A stretch of DNA of 64,000 nucleotides from Cheiracanthium punctorium (lineage: Eukaryota > Arthropoda > Arachnida > Araneae > Cheiracanthiidae), in assembly GCA_038373885.1 (NCBI GenBank), contig JAWZYV010019464.1, forward strand, positions 496,001-560,000, in the 5' to 3' direction. The translations under genes were made by a program, and so were the position numbers. Of this stretch, positions 12,936 through 24,900 are shown in pieces. Numbering within the stretch: position 1 is the first letter of the stretch; each line of letters opens with the position of its first letter. The notes beneath the pieces are model-generated. The model had not been told where the DNA came from. It saw only the letters and a list, made by a program, of their open reading frames with translations, and ran no database searches.

Positions 12936-13660
12936 TTTATGGAAGTAAGTTGGGATTGTTTACATTAATTTCATTTTTCTCGGGAGGGGCGGTCACCTCC
13001 TCCGACCCCCTCCCTTTAATCCGACCTTGATCAGATCCTGAGTCTGTTTTTTTGTTTCGGCACTTAGTTTTCTTTCTATATTTTGTTTATTTCTGGATTC
13101 ATTCTTCAAATAAAGACAAAAATGTAACATTATTGGTAAGGAATCCATTTTCTAAAGGCCATAGGTGGGTGGTGCAAGGATCTGGATACCCCTCCTCCGT
13201 TTGTCCGAGTTTCGCTTTTAGTCAACGAAAAGATAATGATACAGCCTTTCTTTCTGTCTTTCTTTTATTTCCCCCCTTTTGGATGCTCCCTGAAATTCTT
13301 TTACTGAGAACCGTGTTTTTGTTCCACAGTATTGTTGGATATACTCTTGTGTGTGTTCTTATTGCTGACTTTAGAATACTCATTCAGTTTCGCCTAGGTA
13401 ATGAGTTGACTAAATAATGCAGGCATGCAACAGCCACATTAAATATATTAATGACTATGTCATTTTATCTCTCACCCCCTTTTGAAAATGTGACATAAAA
13501 ATAAGACACGAAAATGCGTTACGAAAACGCGACATAAAAGTAAGAATAAATGTCCGCTGAAAATGTTGTATGTGTTACGTAAACCACCGTTTTCTATAAG
13601 CTCCGTAAGGTTGCATTTATTTGATAAAATGATTGTTTAAAAATTTCATCCGTTTATTTA

Positions 13661-13842
13661 AATACTATTAGTTCACAACTGCTTTAATCTATTGTTACAA
13701 TATTTCGTAAGCTGTAGAATATACATCACAAGTATATTTTACATATATTTAAATACTATTAGTTCACAAGAGCTTTAATCTATTGTTACAATATTTACTA
13801 AGCTGTAGAATGTGCATCACATGTATTTTTCTATAAATAGGT
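13661..13842. repeat. 91-bp tandem duplication
   Basis: AATACTATTAGTTCACAA and TTTAATCTATTGTTACAATA recur 91 bp apart, giving two diverged adjacent copies. Confidence 0.8.
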
Positions 13843-15051
13843 TACAATCCTAAAAATTTCAACATGGGGTTACCAGGTGAAATACACGATAGATCAGAGA
13901 TAAAATGACATAGTCCATTAATGCCGTTTTAATATGGCAATCATGAAACTAAAAAATTAGGAGGGTTCAGGGGGGTCTCCCATTGACAAGGCTCGAACAG
14001 CCGAGTTATACATATATTCTTTCAATGAGTTGTCTTACAACTGATTTACAGTTCCACTATATAGAGCTTTAGAAATTGTCTTATCCAAAAAATAAATAAA
14101 TGAAAATGAAAAGAAAGAAAGAAAGAAAAAAAGAATTACAAAATTTATCTGTTGCCTTAAAAAATCAAGAAAGATAAATCATGCCAAGCTCATAGATTAT
14201 AAAACACTTTCCAATACAAAGTATTTTTGCGCCAAATCTGCTATGTTTTTTAGTTAAAACTGGCGAGATTTCGTAGATAAAAAAATGTTGTATTATCACT
14301 ATAAATGCAATTTTATGAGACCCTGTAAAAGACCTTTAATTTTTTTTAGCGTTTAACTGAAAAATATAAAAATTTTATACTCATTGTCTTGTGCTAGAAA
14401 TGTATTAGTGTCTCTCAAATGCCACAGACTGCAATGGGAATACTTTTGAGTGCTCCTGTAGAACTATTAATAATACGGACGTTATTCTCAATGGAGAGCA
14501 TCATTTTGAGAGCCTTAGTAATATATATGCCAACTTTGTTTTCTTTCAAAAATCGAATATCTCTAAAATATGTTTTCAAGAATGACTGTTGATTCAGTCA
14601 TTCCTGTATCAACAGATACAGGGGGAGACCCCCCCCCCGAACCCACCCCCCTCTTTTAGTTCTGTTTTTTAGACTGTGCTATACATTGGATTTTTTTCTC
14701 CTGTAAAAGAAATATAAATGCTACATACACCATTTTCAATATGGTAGGTGGTACTGTACATAGAAAAAACATAAATTTCGCACAAATCGATGTATATCCA
14801 CAGCAGTTAGAACACTGGATGGGTGGACATCAGAACAGACAAATAACTGAAATCATAAGGACGTGAACCCGTTTTGGGTTCTAATGCATTAACAAATTTT
14901 CGTCGGTCGGAGACCCCCTCATACTCCTAGGCACATAGCCCTTAACAAAACACAATACAATAAATCAGTTAATTAAAGTGCGAGTAACGACTTTTCAAAA
15001 TTTCCAAAGAAATCGACATAGCTTAATATAATTACATTAGACATTTTTCGA

Positions 15052-15219
15052 GGTACTACAATCCAGGCGATCCGCCAAGACGAGCAACTTTTTCGCAAAG
15101 ATAAATGCCGGACACATGAAATTAATGATGAATGGGAATACGATTGCCAACAGTTTGCCAGGAAATTTGAGGAAAAAATAGTTTGGCGTTAATGACCGCC
15201 GGGATAATACGTAAATACC
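15052..15219 (+). mobile_element. GGTACTTAC-family MITE, near-complete copy
   Basis: It opens GGTACTACAATCC and closes GGGATAATACGTAAATACC. The interior carries CGGACACATGAAATTAATGA and TTGCCAACAGTTTGCCAG, as in the other copies at 908-1709, 20906 and 60665. It is 168 bp and non-coding. Confidence 0.75.
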
Positions 15220-15854
15220 TTTTTCGATTTATCGTAAAATAATAAAAATATCGCCAAGTTCGGTTCATTTTTCAAAGCATTTTTTTCGCACCCAATTTGG
15301 AAATTTATCGCAAAAGTCGCCAACATTGCCGGCTTTTGGCTCAAATTTTGAAGGAGGCACACGATCGTCGTCGGATTATTAGCTAATCATATTGCAGGAT
15401 AGTATTATATGCTTAAAATAGATGCCTGTCTCTAAACTGCCATTGACCGTATTGTATTGAAATTATTTTGAGTGCTCCCGTATGGAAAAACTTTTAACTA
15501 TACAGACACTATTTTCGATGCAAAGCTTCATTTTGTAATCCTTAATAACATTCAATTTTGTTTCATTTCAAAGAGCAGAATATCTCTAAAACTAGAAGTC
15601 AAAGCCTGTTGTGAAGGCAATTACAACGGGCGAGAGAAAAAACATTTTAAGGAAATTTGTCTTTCATTCAATATATTTAATTTTCATCCACCTAAAATAA
15701 ATAAGTTCATATTCAATTTTTATTACAGACCCAAATCGAATTTCATGCTCATCTGGAAACGCGCGGAATCTTTTCGCAGTCGAAAGCTTTCGTTTTGTAT
15801 ACATAAACATTCGAATATCCAATAGACGATTTATTTGTGGGGAAAAAAATAATA

Positions 15855-17110
15855 AACTGTGTAATCGGGAGAAATTATTTTAAACGTATTGGAATCCCCC
15901 CAATTGTATGACGTCATTTTCACTTAAAATAGGTCATTTTGTCACGCAAATGATTCAATTTTTCTGACTCTCGGAAACGAAATGGTGCTGAAAATAGCGA
16001 AAAATCGCTTAAAAATGAAGGAACGGGTGGATTTTCAGATTTTTAAAATTGACAGATTGTTTTCTATATTTTTTTACAAACTTGTGAAAAATTTCAAGCG
16101 GATCGTACAAACGATGTAGAAGTTGTTAGGTTTTTTGTCCTTGACTTTGTAATCTTTTTGCAGTCATAGAGGAAAAAGTTTTATCTTGAAGTCAGGGTTC
16201 AGCGCAACTACAAGGGGTGATCAAATGAAAAGGTACGAAACGTCGCAACAACCTAACCGTTATCATATTTGTCCATGCAGCTATGAGAGCACGTAGCGAG
16301 ACATCTAGTAATGCGATTCGTGCCTTTTGTGTGGATAGGAACATGCGGGGGCCCGCAGGAGAGAGCAGAAGCTCTTGTAAAAAGCACCCTCCTACGTCCA
16401 ATTGACGCGGCAGTGCATGTGAGGACAGGATGGTGTTCACATTGCAAAATTCGGCGATTTAGGAGCAGCGAGGCGTTATCCGATTTCTGACAGCGGAAGG
16501 TGTTAAACCGGCCACTATTCATCGCAGGAGGATGATCGTATACTGGGAAGGCTGTGTGCCCCACAAGTCAATGAGAAAATGGAATGTCCGTTTTCGCCAA
16601 GGAACTGGCCACGTTCAAGTGGGAGACGTTGGACCATCCGCCCTACAGTCCGGACATGTCGCCCTGCGATTTCCATGTGTTGGTTCCACTGAAGAAACCA
16701 CCTGAAAGGGAAGCGCTTCAACTCGGACGACGTACTCAAGGACGCTGTGACGGACTGGATCTCGTCACGGCCACAGGAATTCTGGGAACAAGGAATCCTG
16801 CGGCTTGTTCGTCAGTGGGATCGTTGTGCTCAGGCCTGTGGTGTATATTTTGAATAAAGTCTACATTTGTACCCAAAGTGTCGTTTCGTACCTTTTCATT
16901 TGATCACCCCTTGTAGTTAGTAGGGTGATACGCTTTAAAGAATAACTTCCCATAGAGCGCAATGTATTGGGACTATTTTGAGTGCTCCTGTAGAAAAAAA
17001 TCTATCAATGCTACATAGATCCTTTACAATAGGGTACATGGTACTGCAGATAAGAATAACATATATAAATTTCGTAGAAATCAATGCCTATTGACGCGAG
17101 TCAAGGACGG
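15855..17110 (+). repeat. Dispersed repeat family A, interrupted by a mariner element
   Basis: 15855-16208 and 16916-17110 together match the reverse of 49795-50385, including CACGCAAATGATT, GGGTGGATTTTCAGATTTTT, GATACGCTTTAAAGAATA and GAGTGCTCCTGTAG. The two halves are adjacent in the other copy. Confidence 0.8.
16211..16913 (+). mobile_element. Deleted mariner-type element with 32-bp terminal inverted repeats, TSD TA
   Basis: Both ends read CAAGGGGTGATCAAATGAAA followed by AGGTACGAAACG, with TA on each side (16209-16210, 16914-16915). At 703 bp it is about half the usual mariner length. The transposase is broken: HPPYSPDMSPCDFH lies near 16630-16680 in one frame and the C-terminal RPQEFWEQGILRLVRQWD near 16770-16830 in another, ending before TGA at about 16853. 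In-frame stops precede the first block. Confidence 0.93.
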
Positions 17111-17445
17111 ACAGACAGACAAACCGAAATCTTAACTTTTCTACCTTGTTGGAAAGTGTCAAAAAAGCTAGATCTTGAGGGGGAAAGACGAAAACTTTCA
17201 AGGTAAAGGCGCGGGGCCCCCAAAAGCGCGGGGCCCGTAGCATTTGCTAAATCTGCTATATTGTTAATCCGGCACTGACATAGGCTCATATTTCTGTCGC
17301 ACAGAGGGCAGGCAGCCTCGGAAAGAATGCCGATGCGATGGAGGTGGGCTGCAAGGCAATCATGCCCGGTAAAAAGACGAAAAGCAGCCACTGCCTCTCT
17401 TCTAGGTTTGTCAGGAATGTCCGCTAAGCAGTTATTACTTCCATA

Positions 17446-17636
17446 CAGGGGCGTAGCCACAGGGGGGGGGGGGGTTAGGGCGGTCATACCCCCCCCCACC
17501 CCCATGAAAAATTTTTTGCCATACAAAATGCATATTCTTCACTACATTATCACACACACGCATACATATATATGAGTTGTAGTAGTCGTAACCCCCCCCC
17601 CCCCCCCCCCATGAAAAATTTCTGGCTACGCCCCTA
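17446..17636. mobile_element. hAT-type MITE, GGGGYGTAGCC family copy 2, TSD CTTCCATA
   Basis: It opens CAGGGGCGTAGCC and closes GGCTACGCCCCTA, flanked by CTTCCATA (17438-17445 and 17637-17644). The interior matches copies 1 and 3. It interrupts the LINE fragment. Long G and C runs flank the core. Confidence 0.92.
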
Positions 17637-18002
17637 CTTCCATATTTAGCTACAATTCTAGATAAAAGCTATACACGATAAGTCGACCGCTTGATTTGCT
17701 TAATAAGTAATTTGGAGCTGTGGAAAGAGATTTCTCGTTTTGCACAGTGTGTCAGTGCTGCTCCCTTTTTGGCAAGAAAATCCGCCTGCTCATTGCCATA
17801 TAGATTGCAATGGCCAATGTTCCGAAAGCAATTAGTCATTTTCTAACGCCTTATTCTTAGAATGTAAGGGGCGCCAATAACCCTTGCTACGCCACTGCGT
17901 CGGTCTAAAAATAGATCGCTGGGTGTTAATGGGTTAAGACGTTATTTGACCAGGCAAAAGATACCCCATTGCCCGGCCCTGAACTGCCACCCAGACAGCA
18001 CA

Positions 18003-18135
18003 GCAAACTTGCATCAAACTTGATTTATCAAGTCAATAAGCTTGAAAATTCCAATCGTGTAAGCTTGATGCAAGCTTGAATCAAGTGTTCTAGTTTACAC
18101 TTGCCCAGCTTGCATTAAGCTTGACATTTCAAGCT
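18003..18135. repeat. Cluster of AAGCTTGA / TCAAGCTT motifs
   Basis: About ten variants of AAGCTTGAT, CTTGCAT and ATCAAG in both orientations lie within 130 bp next to the SINE A-tail. Their source is unclear. Confidence 0.5.
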
Positions 18136-18138
18136 TAA

Positions 18139-18338
18139 TTTTTTTTTTTTTTAAATACACGGGGCGCCCGCTGGCTCACGCGCCCCACATAATTTATTTT
18201 TCCGCGCACTTTCCCCCTCTACTCTGAAATTTCAATTTAATTTAATCTGTTTCCATCGAGTGTTCGTCGCTGGGATAGAACCCTGGCCCTTTGGCTTCGC
18301 AGTCGATCACGCTATCCATTCCGCCACAGTAGCCTTAA
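18139..18338 (-). repeat. tRNA(Arg)-like SINE on the minus strand
   Basis: On the minus strand it begins GGCTACTGTGGCGGAATGGA with a TAGCG continuation (A-box-like) and has GGGTTCTATCCC (B box) about 50 bp later. The downstream body ends in an A run at 18139-18152. The tRNA part lacks proper cloverleaf pairing and a mature 3' end, so it is a SINE, not a functional tRNA gene. Confidence 0.7.
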
Positions 18339-18408
18339 AAAGGGCGGACTATTTTTAATTTTCATCTAGGCAGCCGAAATCATTTTTCAATCATGAAACA
18401 ATTTTCAT

Positions 18409-18574
18409 CATGGGCGCCAGCAGCATAGGGCAAGGAGGGCACTTGTCCCCCCTGGATTTTTGTATGCAGTTTTTCCCTTCCCCCACATCTTTTCAATATG
18501 GTAAACATACGTTGAAGTAGTCTTCCCCCCCCCCCCCCCCTCCCTCCCCGGGAAATATTCTGGCGGCGCCCATG
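18409..18574. mobile_element. GGGCGCC-type MITE
   Basis: The ends CATGGGCGCC and GGCGCCCATG are a perfect 10-bp inverted repeat around 166 bp with a long C run. It resembles the element at 5128 (AGGGCACTTG and CCCCC motifs are shared). Confidence 0.7.
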
Positions 18575-18779
18575 AACGGTATATGAACATTTCTGTTGCT
18601 ATCAAGGATTTGTTGCTATTTTAAATGTAATCTTTGTAAATTTAAATTGTAATTAATTTTCCTTTCCTTTTCTGTTCATGCGCTGCCACCTTTTGGTGCA
18701 TCTTGTAAACTTGCTGAGTGACTAATCAAATCTGTGGAATAATAATTTTTCTCCATGGCAAATTTCAGTTGTTTGGAAA

Positions 18780-18904
18780 TGGATTATGCAATGTGTTGGC
18801 AACACTAAATATATTAGAAACCGCATGAAAGAGGTTGATGTTCTGATATTATTTTATCGGCAAAATACTTTTATTCCTTGTTGGTTTTCGTTTTCTCTTT
18901 CAAC
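18780..18904 (+). promoter_or_regulatory. Presumed CAND1 5' UTR / core promoter region
   Basis: This is the stretch just before the start codon. No TATA box at a standard distance is evident. A pyrimidine-rich CTTTCAAC run abuts the ATG. No transcript evidence is available, so the transcription start is not placed. Confidence 0.3.
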
Positions 18905-18946
18905 ATGGCGAGTGTTTCGTACCATATCGCTAATTTACTTGAAAAG
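18905..18946 (+). CDS. CAND1: CAND1 exon 1 (residues 1-14)
   Basis: It encodes the 14-residue N-terminus [14 protein letters not shown] and ends in phase 0 at a GTAAAC donor. The context TTTCAACATGG is a good start context. The next exon is 10.7 kb downstream. Confidence 0.95.
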
Positions 18947-21900
18947 GTAAACTTTGCTTTAACTATTTACGAATTACTTTATCAATGCTTTGTTTGTGTG
19001 CGGCATTTGACATCTCGGCACAAATTACCAGATTTGATACCGATCCATTTAAATTTCTTTAGCTTTTTTTGTGACTCATTATTTTCAAAAGTTGATTCTG
19101 GTATACTACTTGTAGGATCATCCAAATTTTGTTGATATTTCTGTCAGAAGTGTTATTGTTAGAAGATACCATTGCCTAATGTATTCATTAGTCGTTCATT
19201 GTGTAAATAATTTTTCTTTATGCTCATCCATATAGTTCAGACATTGGTTCTTTGCTTTACTCAAAGTTTCTAAATATGTAAATTTAATATGTGCGATTTC
19301 ATAAGCTAGTAGATTCACGTGATTTTTTTTTTGGGAATTAATTATGCATACTTTGCTGTTTATTTTTTGTTCGTAGTTTCAGAGAAATTGTAAGTAATTT
19401 AGTGCAGCGTTAATGTTGTTATAAGGAATTATAGTGTTTTATTGAAAGAAATCATAGTCAAAATTTAATTCCATTTCATACCTGACATTCTTTTAATTAT
19501 TTTATAAAATAATTTTATGTAGTATTATGTAGCACACTTATTTACGAATTAATTTTATTATGTAAGGGATTCCAGCGTAAAGTGTGTGACATTTTTTTCA
19601 CTGTTTCCTCTATTTAAACTTTTATTTCATAAGCTCGTCATTAAAACTGAAGTATCCATTAATATTAGCCTCACCATGGCACAGTGGTTATGCCACTGAA
19701 AATGGTAGACGGCCGAAGTGTGAAGGTCCCGGGTTCGAGACCCATCGCGCGACTGTCGATCTAACGGTCTGGAGTTTTGGTAGGTTTTCTCCAGATGTAA
19801 CGTGAATATGCGTTAGAACCCCTTAGAAAGCCCTCCTGCCAAGGCACCTCCCCTTGGCAGATCGCCCTAGTGTAGCATTGCCATAATCACATACATCTAT
19901 TAATATTATCTTATTACATTCTTTTTTAAGACAATTATATGCACATTATCTTAAACTTTTCCTTAAAAAAAATTCCATTTTAATGCTGTTTGCATCGAGT
20001 TACTATGAAGTGGCCCATTTCACTCTGTGAGTAATTTTACCATATCACACCTTAATGCTATTGTATCGTATAGAGTAAAGGACCGTTTATACCTTTCTCA
20101 TAATATGTTCTATTCTTGAAATTCTGGTTCATTTCTATTCATTTTAATGTTAAACTGATTTGTTTATAAGATGAAAAATTTTGCTTAACCCTTTAATGCG
20201 CAGTGCTCCCGCTCTGGGAACACCAAACTCTGATGTTTTGACTGTTGCTCGTCACGAAGAATAGATTTGATTTTTGTAAAATTAGTTGAGGGTCACATAG
20301 CTCCACGAAAACCCTTTACTTTTTAGCATGTCAAAAAAAATTGTCACGATTCTTTTAAACAGCACTGACATCTGCTGAAAAAAGGGCAGCCGTTGCCATC
20401 GCTCGACTTAACTACCAGCAAGATGGCAGATGATCGAAACTTTCATCGCGTGCCACAGATCTAGAGACCCTTTTTTGATGACAGCTGGCTGTGCGGTACA
20501 GTCAGCTGTCGTAAAAAAAAGGGTCTCTAGATTTGTGGTAGGCGATGAACATTTCAATTGTCCGCCATCTTGCTGGTAGTTAAGTCGAGCCATGGCAACG
20601 GCTGCCATCTTTCCATTCATCCAAAAGGTTAATATGCCTTCTTTCACTTCTTTAAACTTCGAGCATTTTCTATCTCAGTCATTATTTCCCTATTTAGGGA
20701 GAAAGTTCCTAGATAGAACATCTGCTAATAAAGGATGTAAGGAGGGATGTACCTTTAATCGGCTTCTTTTAAACATATAATCGACTATATTAATAAACTT
20801 TGTCAGAACACAAGTGAAAAAACATTTCGCGAACTTAATTCAATCCGTAATACAGTAATTAAAAATCAGAGGCTATCAAATGACTTTGCAATATTTTTTG
20901 GTACTTACGTATTATCCCAGTGGTCCACCAAGACAAGCGATTTTTCACTAATCCCAGACACAAGAAATTCTTGGGAGTAATTTAGTTACCGGGTGTCGCC
21001 TATTTTTGGCGACTTTTTTTCTCGCCAACACCTGCTATTTGGCGCTTTTTTTTTTGTCGCCAAATTTTCCACGTGTGAAACACCATTTTAGAATACGATA
21101 AAATAATACAACACGTTGAGCACGGTCAGGAAATACAAATCACTTTAACACATTAAAATTGCACAGATATTCCACTAAAAAAAAACAATGAAGCAAAATA
21201 CACCATCCATACTTAACACTAAAAAATGTCAGCAAATTCAGTAACAGGCAATTCAAAATGAGCAAACAGTAAACCACTTTTAACTAAAAAAATTTCGGAA
21301 TATTAAGCAATCTAGTTCTACAGCTATGTAAACTATGCAACCAGTGGACCGTTTTTAACTAAAAAAACCTCAGTGGATTCAGCAACCTATTTGTACAGCT
21401 ATGTAAACTGTGCAACCAGTGGTCCGTTTTTAACTAAAAAAACCTCAGTGGATTCAGCAACCTAGTTGTACAGCTATGTAAACCCTGCAACCAGTGGTCC
21501 GTTTTTAACTAAAAAAACCTCAGTGGATTCACCAACCTAGTTGTAGAGCTATGTAAACTAGGCAACCAGTAAACCGTTTTTAACTAAAAGAACAACAGTG
21601 GATTAAGCAACCTAGTCATACAGCCAATGTAAACTGGGCAAACACTGGCCCGTTTTCAACTCAAAACAACATCGGTGGATTAAATAACCTACTTATACAC
21701 ATTTACAATTCACATTGAAAACCTTAAGCAATTGCGAAAATTCGTTAAAAAAAACACTTACCTTTATCTAAAGAAACTCCTCAAAAATATCCAAAACACA
21801 CAACAGCTAATAACATAACACCAAAACGCTTTCTTTTACTAACTAACCACATAACCAACATATACTAACCAAACACCAATAACACAAAACAAGAAATGAC

Positions 21901-24900
21901 TCATCAATTTCAAATTTCCTCCTTTTAAAACCTCGGTTTACTGATTACAGTTAAATTGCCTTAACCAATCACAAAATTCCTTTACCAAACATCCTGGTAT
22001 CGTTTAATGAACCCACCGAGCGTTTTTTCATCAAACTGCAGCATCATCCAACACCTCAACTCAATCTACACAGGTTACAACAGACATCTGACTCTAAGGC
22101 TAAAGTAAACAAACTTTCGACCAAAATCCAAGCTTGGCGACCCATCGGCACTTGGCGAGGACACCCGGTAACTAAATTTCCCCCCGTAGTTTACATAGCT
22201 GTACAACTAGGTTGGTGAATCCACTGAGGTTTTTTTTAGTTAAAAACGGTCCACTGGTTGCATAGTTTACATAGCTGTACAACTAGGTTGCTGAATCCAC
22301 TGAAGTTGTTTTAGTTAAAAACGGCCCACTGGTTGCATAGTTTACATAACTGTACAACTAGGTTGCTTAATCCACTGTATTTTTTTTTTGTTAAAAACGG
22401 TCCACTGTTTGCTCATTTTAAATTGCCTGTTACTGAATTTGCAGACATTCTTTTGGTTAAATATGGACGTTGTATTTTGTTTTAATGTTTTTGTAAGTGG
22501 AATATAAATGTAATTTTAATGTGTTAAAATACTTTGCTGATCGTGCAAAATGGTTGGCGACAGTCGCTGGAGCTTGGCAGTTGCCAAGCTCCAGCGACTG
22601 TCGCCGTGTTTACATGGGGTGTGCACCGGCTTGTATGATTTTACCTCATTTTTTTTTCATTCAATGTCTTTATGGAACATAAATCATATAATAATTGATA
22701 TGCAATACCATATTTACCCACGTATACGTTATTCCGCCTATAAGTCGACTCCCCCACTTTCTTGATAAAAAAATTTGAATTTTTTGAAATCCTGTGTATA
22801 AGTCGATCGACCCCTTTCCCGATCAAGAAACTATAATTTTTTTAAATACATTTATTTAAAATCATCTGTAAAAAAGAAAGTACTAAATATACAATAATGA
22901 AGGTAATAACAATACAAAAGTAGCATACAAAGTTAAACTGGTAATAGTGAATAATAATAATAATAATAGGACACTACTGATAGTATGAAATGGCAAAATA
23001 CTACAGGGTGTCTACCATCATGCAAAGGTCACGAAAGCCACGGAAAAGTCAAGAAATGGGGAAAAGATTACGAAAGGCAAGAAAAGGTCAGGAAATGAAG
23101 CACTAGGTCACGATTTGCGACTCAACTACACTTTTTCTATTTCATTCAAATTCTTAGTTTCTAATTTTTTGTGACAGACAAAACTTAACAGTTTTTCATG
23201 TGTTTATTTTATAGGAAAACATTAAAATACTGTTCGTTTGCTATTTATAAAATTCATTTAAAATGTCATTACATGTTATTTAGCAGAAATCATCAAAAAT
23301 GATGTCTGCCAAATAGTTGTATAGTGAACTGACAATAGTTCAATATATCAAGTGCGTGTTGTTTTACACCTTGGGAATTTCAAAAGTTGGCAAGTATGTG
23401 TCTTCAAACCTTGAGAAAAGTATATCAGTTATCCACCTTCTCGCCTCAAAAAAAAGTTAAAATTAAGATTATTTAAGAGTAATTTTTTTTCTCCCTTCAT
23501 TCGCTGTCAAATTCAGTGTTTTGATTATATTTCACATTTTCTTTTTTAAAAACAATAACTTGGATTCCACTTAAAATTATAATTATCGCTGATCCCCATG
23601 TTTCATAGCTAATAACTTCAATTTCCCAAAAGATTTATGATATATTATAGACTTTCATAAGTTCTGTGTTACCATAGATGTAAAAAGATTTGCCATGTAC
23701 AAGCTACATACGTGTTTACAAAATAGCAATTGGTCCAAGTTAACTGAAAGCAAACGGCTGCTCAGTGGAAAAGTTGAAAAAAAAAAGCACTTTAAAAATG
23801 GGCCGGGAAAAGAAAAACTCGAAGAATTTTGTAATTCATTGTTAAAATCAAAATCAGTTGTATATTTTTCTGCAAAATTTCCACCAATCCTAGAACACCG
23901 GATAGAACATATTCTGCATCCCTGCCACGATGTATTTTTGATATTAGAGTTTCGTATTTGTTATGGTCAAGAAAAGGTCAAGAAAAAGTCAAGAAAAGGT
24001 CAAGAAATAAAGCTTACTTTTTGTGGTAGACACCCTGTACTAATATACAAAGTTAAACGGATTCAAGATCTGATTCAATGTCGCACTCATCAAACAATTA
24101 AAAAAATTCCTTCGTCGTCATCGGCTCATCATGTACACGTATTGGGTTAGGTTCCCTTAGAAAGACCTCCACGGGGGCCGGGGATACCCTACCCTTCGAC
24201 CTAGAGTCCACGTGTGCTAATTGGCCGTAATCCAACAGGAACAACAACATGATACACGTTTTCAATCTTTGCATCACTACATTCTTCCTGGCATGAAAAT
24301 CAACCTGAAAAGACGTCATTGTGTTATGGAATGCAAGAAGAGAACATTTGTCTTATAAAAGGCCATTTTTGACTTTGGATTAAAAAAAATAATTAAAAAT
24401 TAAGGACCCTCGTATAAGTCGCCCCCCCCCCCACTTTAAAGCCTCTTTTTTGTCGAAAATTTCTCGACTTATATGTGGGTAAATACGATATGTGTTTATG
24501 CATTAATACTAGCTGCCTCCGGTGACCAGTTGGTTCGCCATCTTAATAAATCTTGTTCAGAGAGAATCACGATTCTCACCAGATTCCCTGGCATTGAAAT
24601 CTTTCAGATTCTGGATGGAATTTAAAATTAAGATGTTTACAAACAGAGGTGGCCCTAGAATAATGGGTGCCCCCTGTTAATGTAAATAAGAGCCCCCTTT
24701 TACGCTCTACTTAGTTTTTGAGTTCGAATTGACACCCCTTCGAAGTCGGCACCCCAATGCGATGCTTACTTTGCCCGGTTACTCATGTTGGGCCACCCCT
24801 GGTTACTAAGATGGTTTCGTGATAAAAACCTGCAAAAATGTACAAATTATCTTTGTCCTATATTAATTCTGAAGAGCTTCTGCATATATTGGCCCTCATC

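Larger units (their letters stand above)
10909..15051. other. Interior of the inner hAT, no gene recognised
   Basis: Apart from the repeats listed, this holds only short reading frames. Two diverged stretches near 14420 and 15470 share the GAGTGCTCCTGTAG motif with the repeat family at 15855 and 49795. Confidence 0.5.
10806..17277. mobile_element. Inner hAT element, TSD ACATAGGC
   Basis: The left end CAGTGCCGGATTAAGACAGC and the right end, reversed, CAGTGCCGGATTAACAATAT, share 14 bp. The exact 8-bp repeat ACATAGGC flanks it (10798-10805 and 17278-17285). Both subterminal regions contain GGGGCCC and GTAGCAAATG-type motifs. It interrupts the LINE fragment, whose halves rejoin across the duplication. 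No intact transposase was recognised in its 6.5 kb. Confidence 0.88.
10603..17850 (-). pseudogene. LINE 3' fragment with RNase H-like region, interrupted twice
   Basis: Pieces at 10603-10805, 17286-17445 and 17645-17850 read in order on the minus strand. The first piece in coding order includes GHCNLYGNEQADFLAKKG, an RNase H-type segment. The next reads NCLADIPDKPRREAVAAFRL and later HLHRIGILSEAACPLC, typical of the end of I/Jockey-type LINE ORF2. The 3' end is an A run followed by TAAA repeats (10634-10603). Stops and frameshifts make it a pseudogene. It is split by the hAT at 10806-17277 and the MITE at 17446-17636. Confidence 0.75.
7669..17897. mobile_element. Outer hAT element of a nested cluster, TSD CGTCGGTC
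   Basis: A perfect 17-bp terminal inverted repeat, CAGTGGCGTAGCAAGGG, bounds 10,229 bp. The 8-bp direct repeat CGTCGGTC flanks it at 7661-7668 and 17898-17905. Most of its length is later insertions (MITE at 9141, reversed repeat at 9770-10595, LINE tail at 10603-17850 with its own insertions). No intact transposase is seen. Confidence 0.85.
22708..24488. mobile_element. TA-flanked inverted-repeat element (TATTTACCCAC ends)
   Basis: The ends CCATATTTACCCACGTATA and, reversed, TCGTATTTACCCACATATAA followed by GTCGA lie next to TA (22706-22707, 24489-24490). GTCGA-rich subterminal motifs appear at both sides. It resembles pogo/Tc1-type non-autonomous elements. It contains the element at 23004-24037 and part of a SINE. 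Confidence 0.75.

Noticed and set aside
13052..13417. 121-codon hydrophobic reading frame
   Set aside because: It lies inside a transposon nest, has no recognisable family and its composition follows T-rich DNA.
15472..15825. 117-codon plus-strand reading frame
   Set aside because: It lies in repetitive DNA related to repeat family A and shows no protein similarity I recognise.
18139..18338. Minus-strand tRNA(Arg)-like sequence considered as a tRNA gene
   Set aside because: A and B boxes are present but the arms do not pair properly, and a SINE body with an A-tail follows.
23695..24150. 151-codon reading frame
   Set aside because: It crosses the right end of a TA-flanked element into unrelated flank, and no domain is recognisable.
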